DNA from: JAGQVA01 sp033764335
GTDB taxonomy: Bacteria > Bacteroidota > Bacteroidia > J057
NCBI GenBank assembly: GCA_033764335.1
Contig: JANRJC010000036.1
Location: 62,001-126,000 of the forward strand
Direction: 5' to 3'
Length of the DNA stretch: 64,000 nucleotides
A program made the translations under genes and the position numbers. Below, piece by piece: positions 63,189-64,000 of this stretch (the stretch's first letter is position 1; each line of letters begins with the position of its first letter). The notes beneath the pieces were generated by a model, which was not told the origin of the DNA, ran no database searches, and was given only the letters and a program-made list of their open reading frames with translations.

Positions 63189-63677
63189 TTACTCTTTCGG
63201 TTTATCTCCCGACAAAAAGGTTTGAAAGCCTTCTATCATACCCTGCCATTTGGTTAATGCTTCTCTTTGATCGGTGTCAAGAAATGCGTAGTTCTGCATC
63301 TCAAGGGATTGTCTTTTGAGTATCTCTATGTATTTTTCCAAAATCTCCCAATCTTCCCTTTTGGTGATTTTTATACCCCCAACGAGATGGAAGCATACGT
63401 TAATGACAAATCCCCTAACTGTAAGGTGTATTGTGGTCGGGAAGCGTTTTTGTAAATCATCTGAGATTGAAATAATCCTTCCCAAGTGTATCGGCGTACA
63501 TCTGGGCTGTTCTGCATGTAGGATTGCCAATCCTTCACTGATCTGTTGCCTAATGGCTTCTATATCGTCCGTGAGTTTGTAATGCAGCGGCTGTATCCAC
63601 TCCTGTACTGCTTTCTGGAGTTTGTTGGATGCCGTCGTGTTGCTTTGTATTTCGATAAAATACAGTTCCGTTTTCAT
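63189..63677 (-). CDS. hypothetical protein of the replication module
   Basis: This 162-residue protein has helical ends (NKLQKAVQEWIQPLHYKLTDDIEAIRQQI and LEKYIEILKRQSLEMQNYAFL) around a beta-rich middle (TPIHLGRIISISDDLQKRFPTTIHLTVRGFVINVCFHLVGG). No family recognised. It abuts the upstream gene with no gap (TAA then ATG). Confidence 0.6.
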   Translation of the reverse strand: MKTELYFIEIQSNTTASNKLQKAVQEWIQPLHYKLTDDIEAIRQQISEGLAILHAEQPRCTPIHLGRIISISDDLQKRFPTTIHLTVRGFVINVCFHLVGGIKITKREDWEILEKYIEILKRQSLEMQNYAFLDTDQREALTKWQGMIEGFQTFLSGDKPKE

Positions 63678-63977
63678 TTATAGAAATTTATAGGGTTTAA
63701 CATACTCCTGGACACGCCGGGAGACTTCCGCAGCGTCAAATTCATATTCCGGATCAAGTAGCTCAGCGAGTTTCGCACCGGTCAATTCCTCCAGTGCGAC
63801 CAACAGGTACATGTTTATCAGGCGGTTTTGCCTCATTCCTGTCCAGACATTCTCTGTAACACCTCCAGCATCCATTTTTCTAGCGATTTCATCAGCCATT
63901 GAAATGGCTGCACGCCTGAAAACTGGATATAGGCTAGATGGTAAATCCTCTAATCTTCGTCCAAGTTGATGTTTCAT
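63678..63977 (-). CDS. hypothetical helical protein
   Basis: This 99-residue protein is mainly helical (SLYPVFRRAAISMADEIARKM, NRLINMYLLVALEELTGAKLAELL, AAEVSRRVQEYVKPYKF). It is the most upstream complete gene of the element's replication operon seen here. The element continues past the window edge, so further upstream genes and attR are not visible. Confidence 0.6.
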   Translation of the reverse strand: MKHQLGRRLEDLPSSLYPVFRRAAISMADEIARKMDAGGVTENVWTGMRQNRLINMYLLVALEELTGAKLAELLDPEYEFDAAEVSRRVQEYVKPYKFL

Positions 63978-64000
63978 AATAATATATGTTTACTATTCAC

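Noticed and set aside
40410..64000. Interpretation as an integrative conjugative element
   Set aside because: No relaxase, coupling protein or Tra/VirB ATPase is visible; membrane proteins alone are insufficient. The unseen right end leaves a small doubt.

Overview
The window looks like a chromosome segment of a Bacteroidota bacterium, most likely a Saprospiria/Lewinella-type lineage. The evidence is a giant adhesin-like protein with a type IX secretion C-terminal domain and SprB-type repeats, a DUF4293 membrane protein, a short (288 aa) primary sigma factor, and promoters of the Bacteroidota TTTG-N19/20-TAnnTTTG type. Family assignments come from reading motifs by eye; no database search was run.

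Bases 1 to about 38.8 kb are host chromosome. In order they hold a 5'-truncated TonB-dependent receptor; a small lipoprotein; the T9SS-exported repeat protein; rnhB; two tandem M24 aminopeptidases P; a GH63/MGH1-like glycosidase; an NAD-dependent epimerase; a sodium:solute symporter; a Gfo/Idh/MocA oxidoreductase; and a four-gene unit built around an ABC transporter whose substrate-binding protein is fused to an OmpA domain. They are followed by a divergent oxidoreductase/HxlR-regulator pair with two palindromes, a di-haem cytochrome c peroxidase, a CBM48 protein, DUF4293, truA, a beta-barrel protein, pcm, gcvP, rpoD, a PASTA protein, argS, and two oligopeptide-type ABC permeases. The block ends with tRNA-Ser(GCT) and tRNA-Pro(TGG).

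From about 38.93 kb to the right edge the content changes to an integrated mobile element. A tyrosine recombinase reads away from the 3' end of tRNA-Pro, the presumed attachment site. Nearly everything else lies on the minus strand with overlapping or abutting genes. A replication/regulation module (64.0 to 56.9 kb) has a Toprim-like/SF3-helicase replication protein, a GIY-YIG-like protein, a zinc-ribbon DUF6011 protein and a membrane protein with a C-terminal DNA-binding-like segment. A non-coding, iteron-rich, hairpin-containing region at about 54.94-55.53 kb looks like a replication origin or control region. A structural/lysis module (54.9 to 40.1 kb) follows.

The structural module has no tail, portal, terminase or conjugation genes. 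It encodes a transglutaminase-like protein with a Gly/Ser linker and C-terminal membrane helix, a very basic 54-aa protein, a glycine-rich membrane-associated protein, a beta-rich 211-aa capsid candidate, a three-Ig plus beta-helix spike-like protein, a polysaccharide-lyase-14-like/FN3 protein, small beta-rich proteins, a peptidoglycan-binding membrane protein, an M23 endopeptidase, a 1367-aa polyvalent protein (adenine methylase plus ParB-like plus two DUF3761-like motifs), and a holin-like protein. The best reading is an undescribed tailless, possibly membrane-containing, integrative virus (or virus-derived element) of Bacteroidota. Its right end lies outside the window, and no packaging ATPase is visible here.
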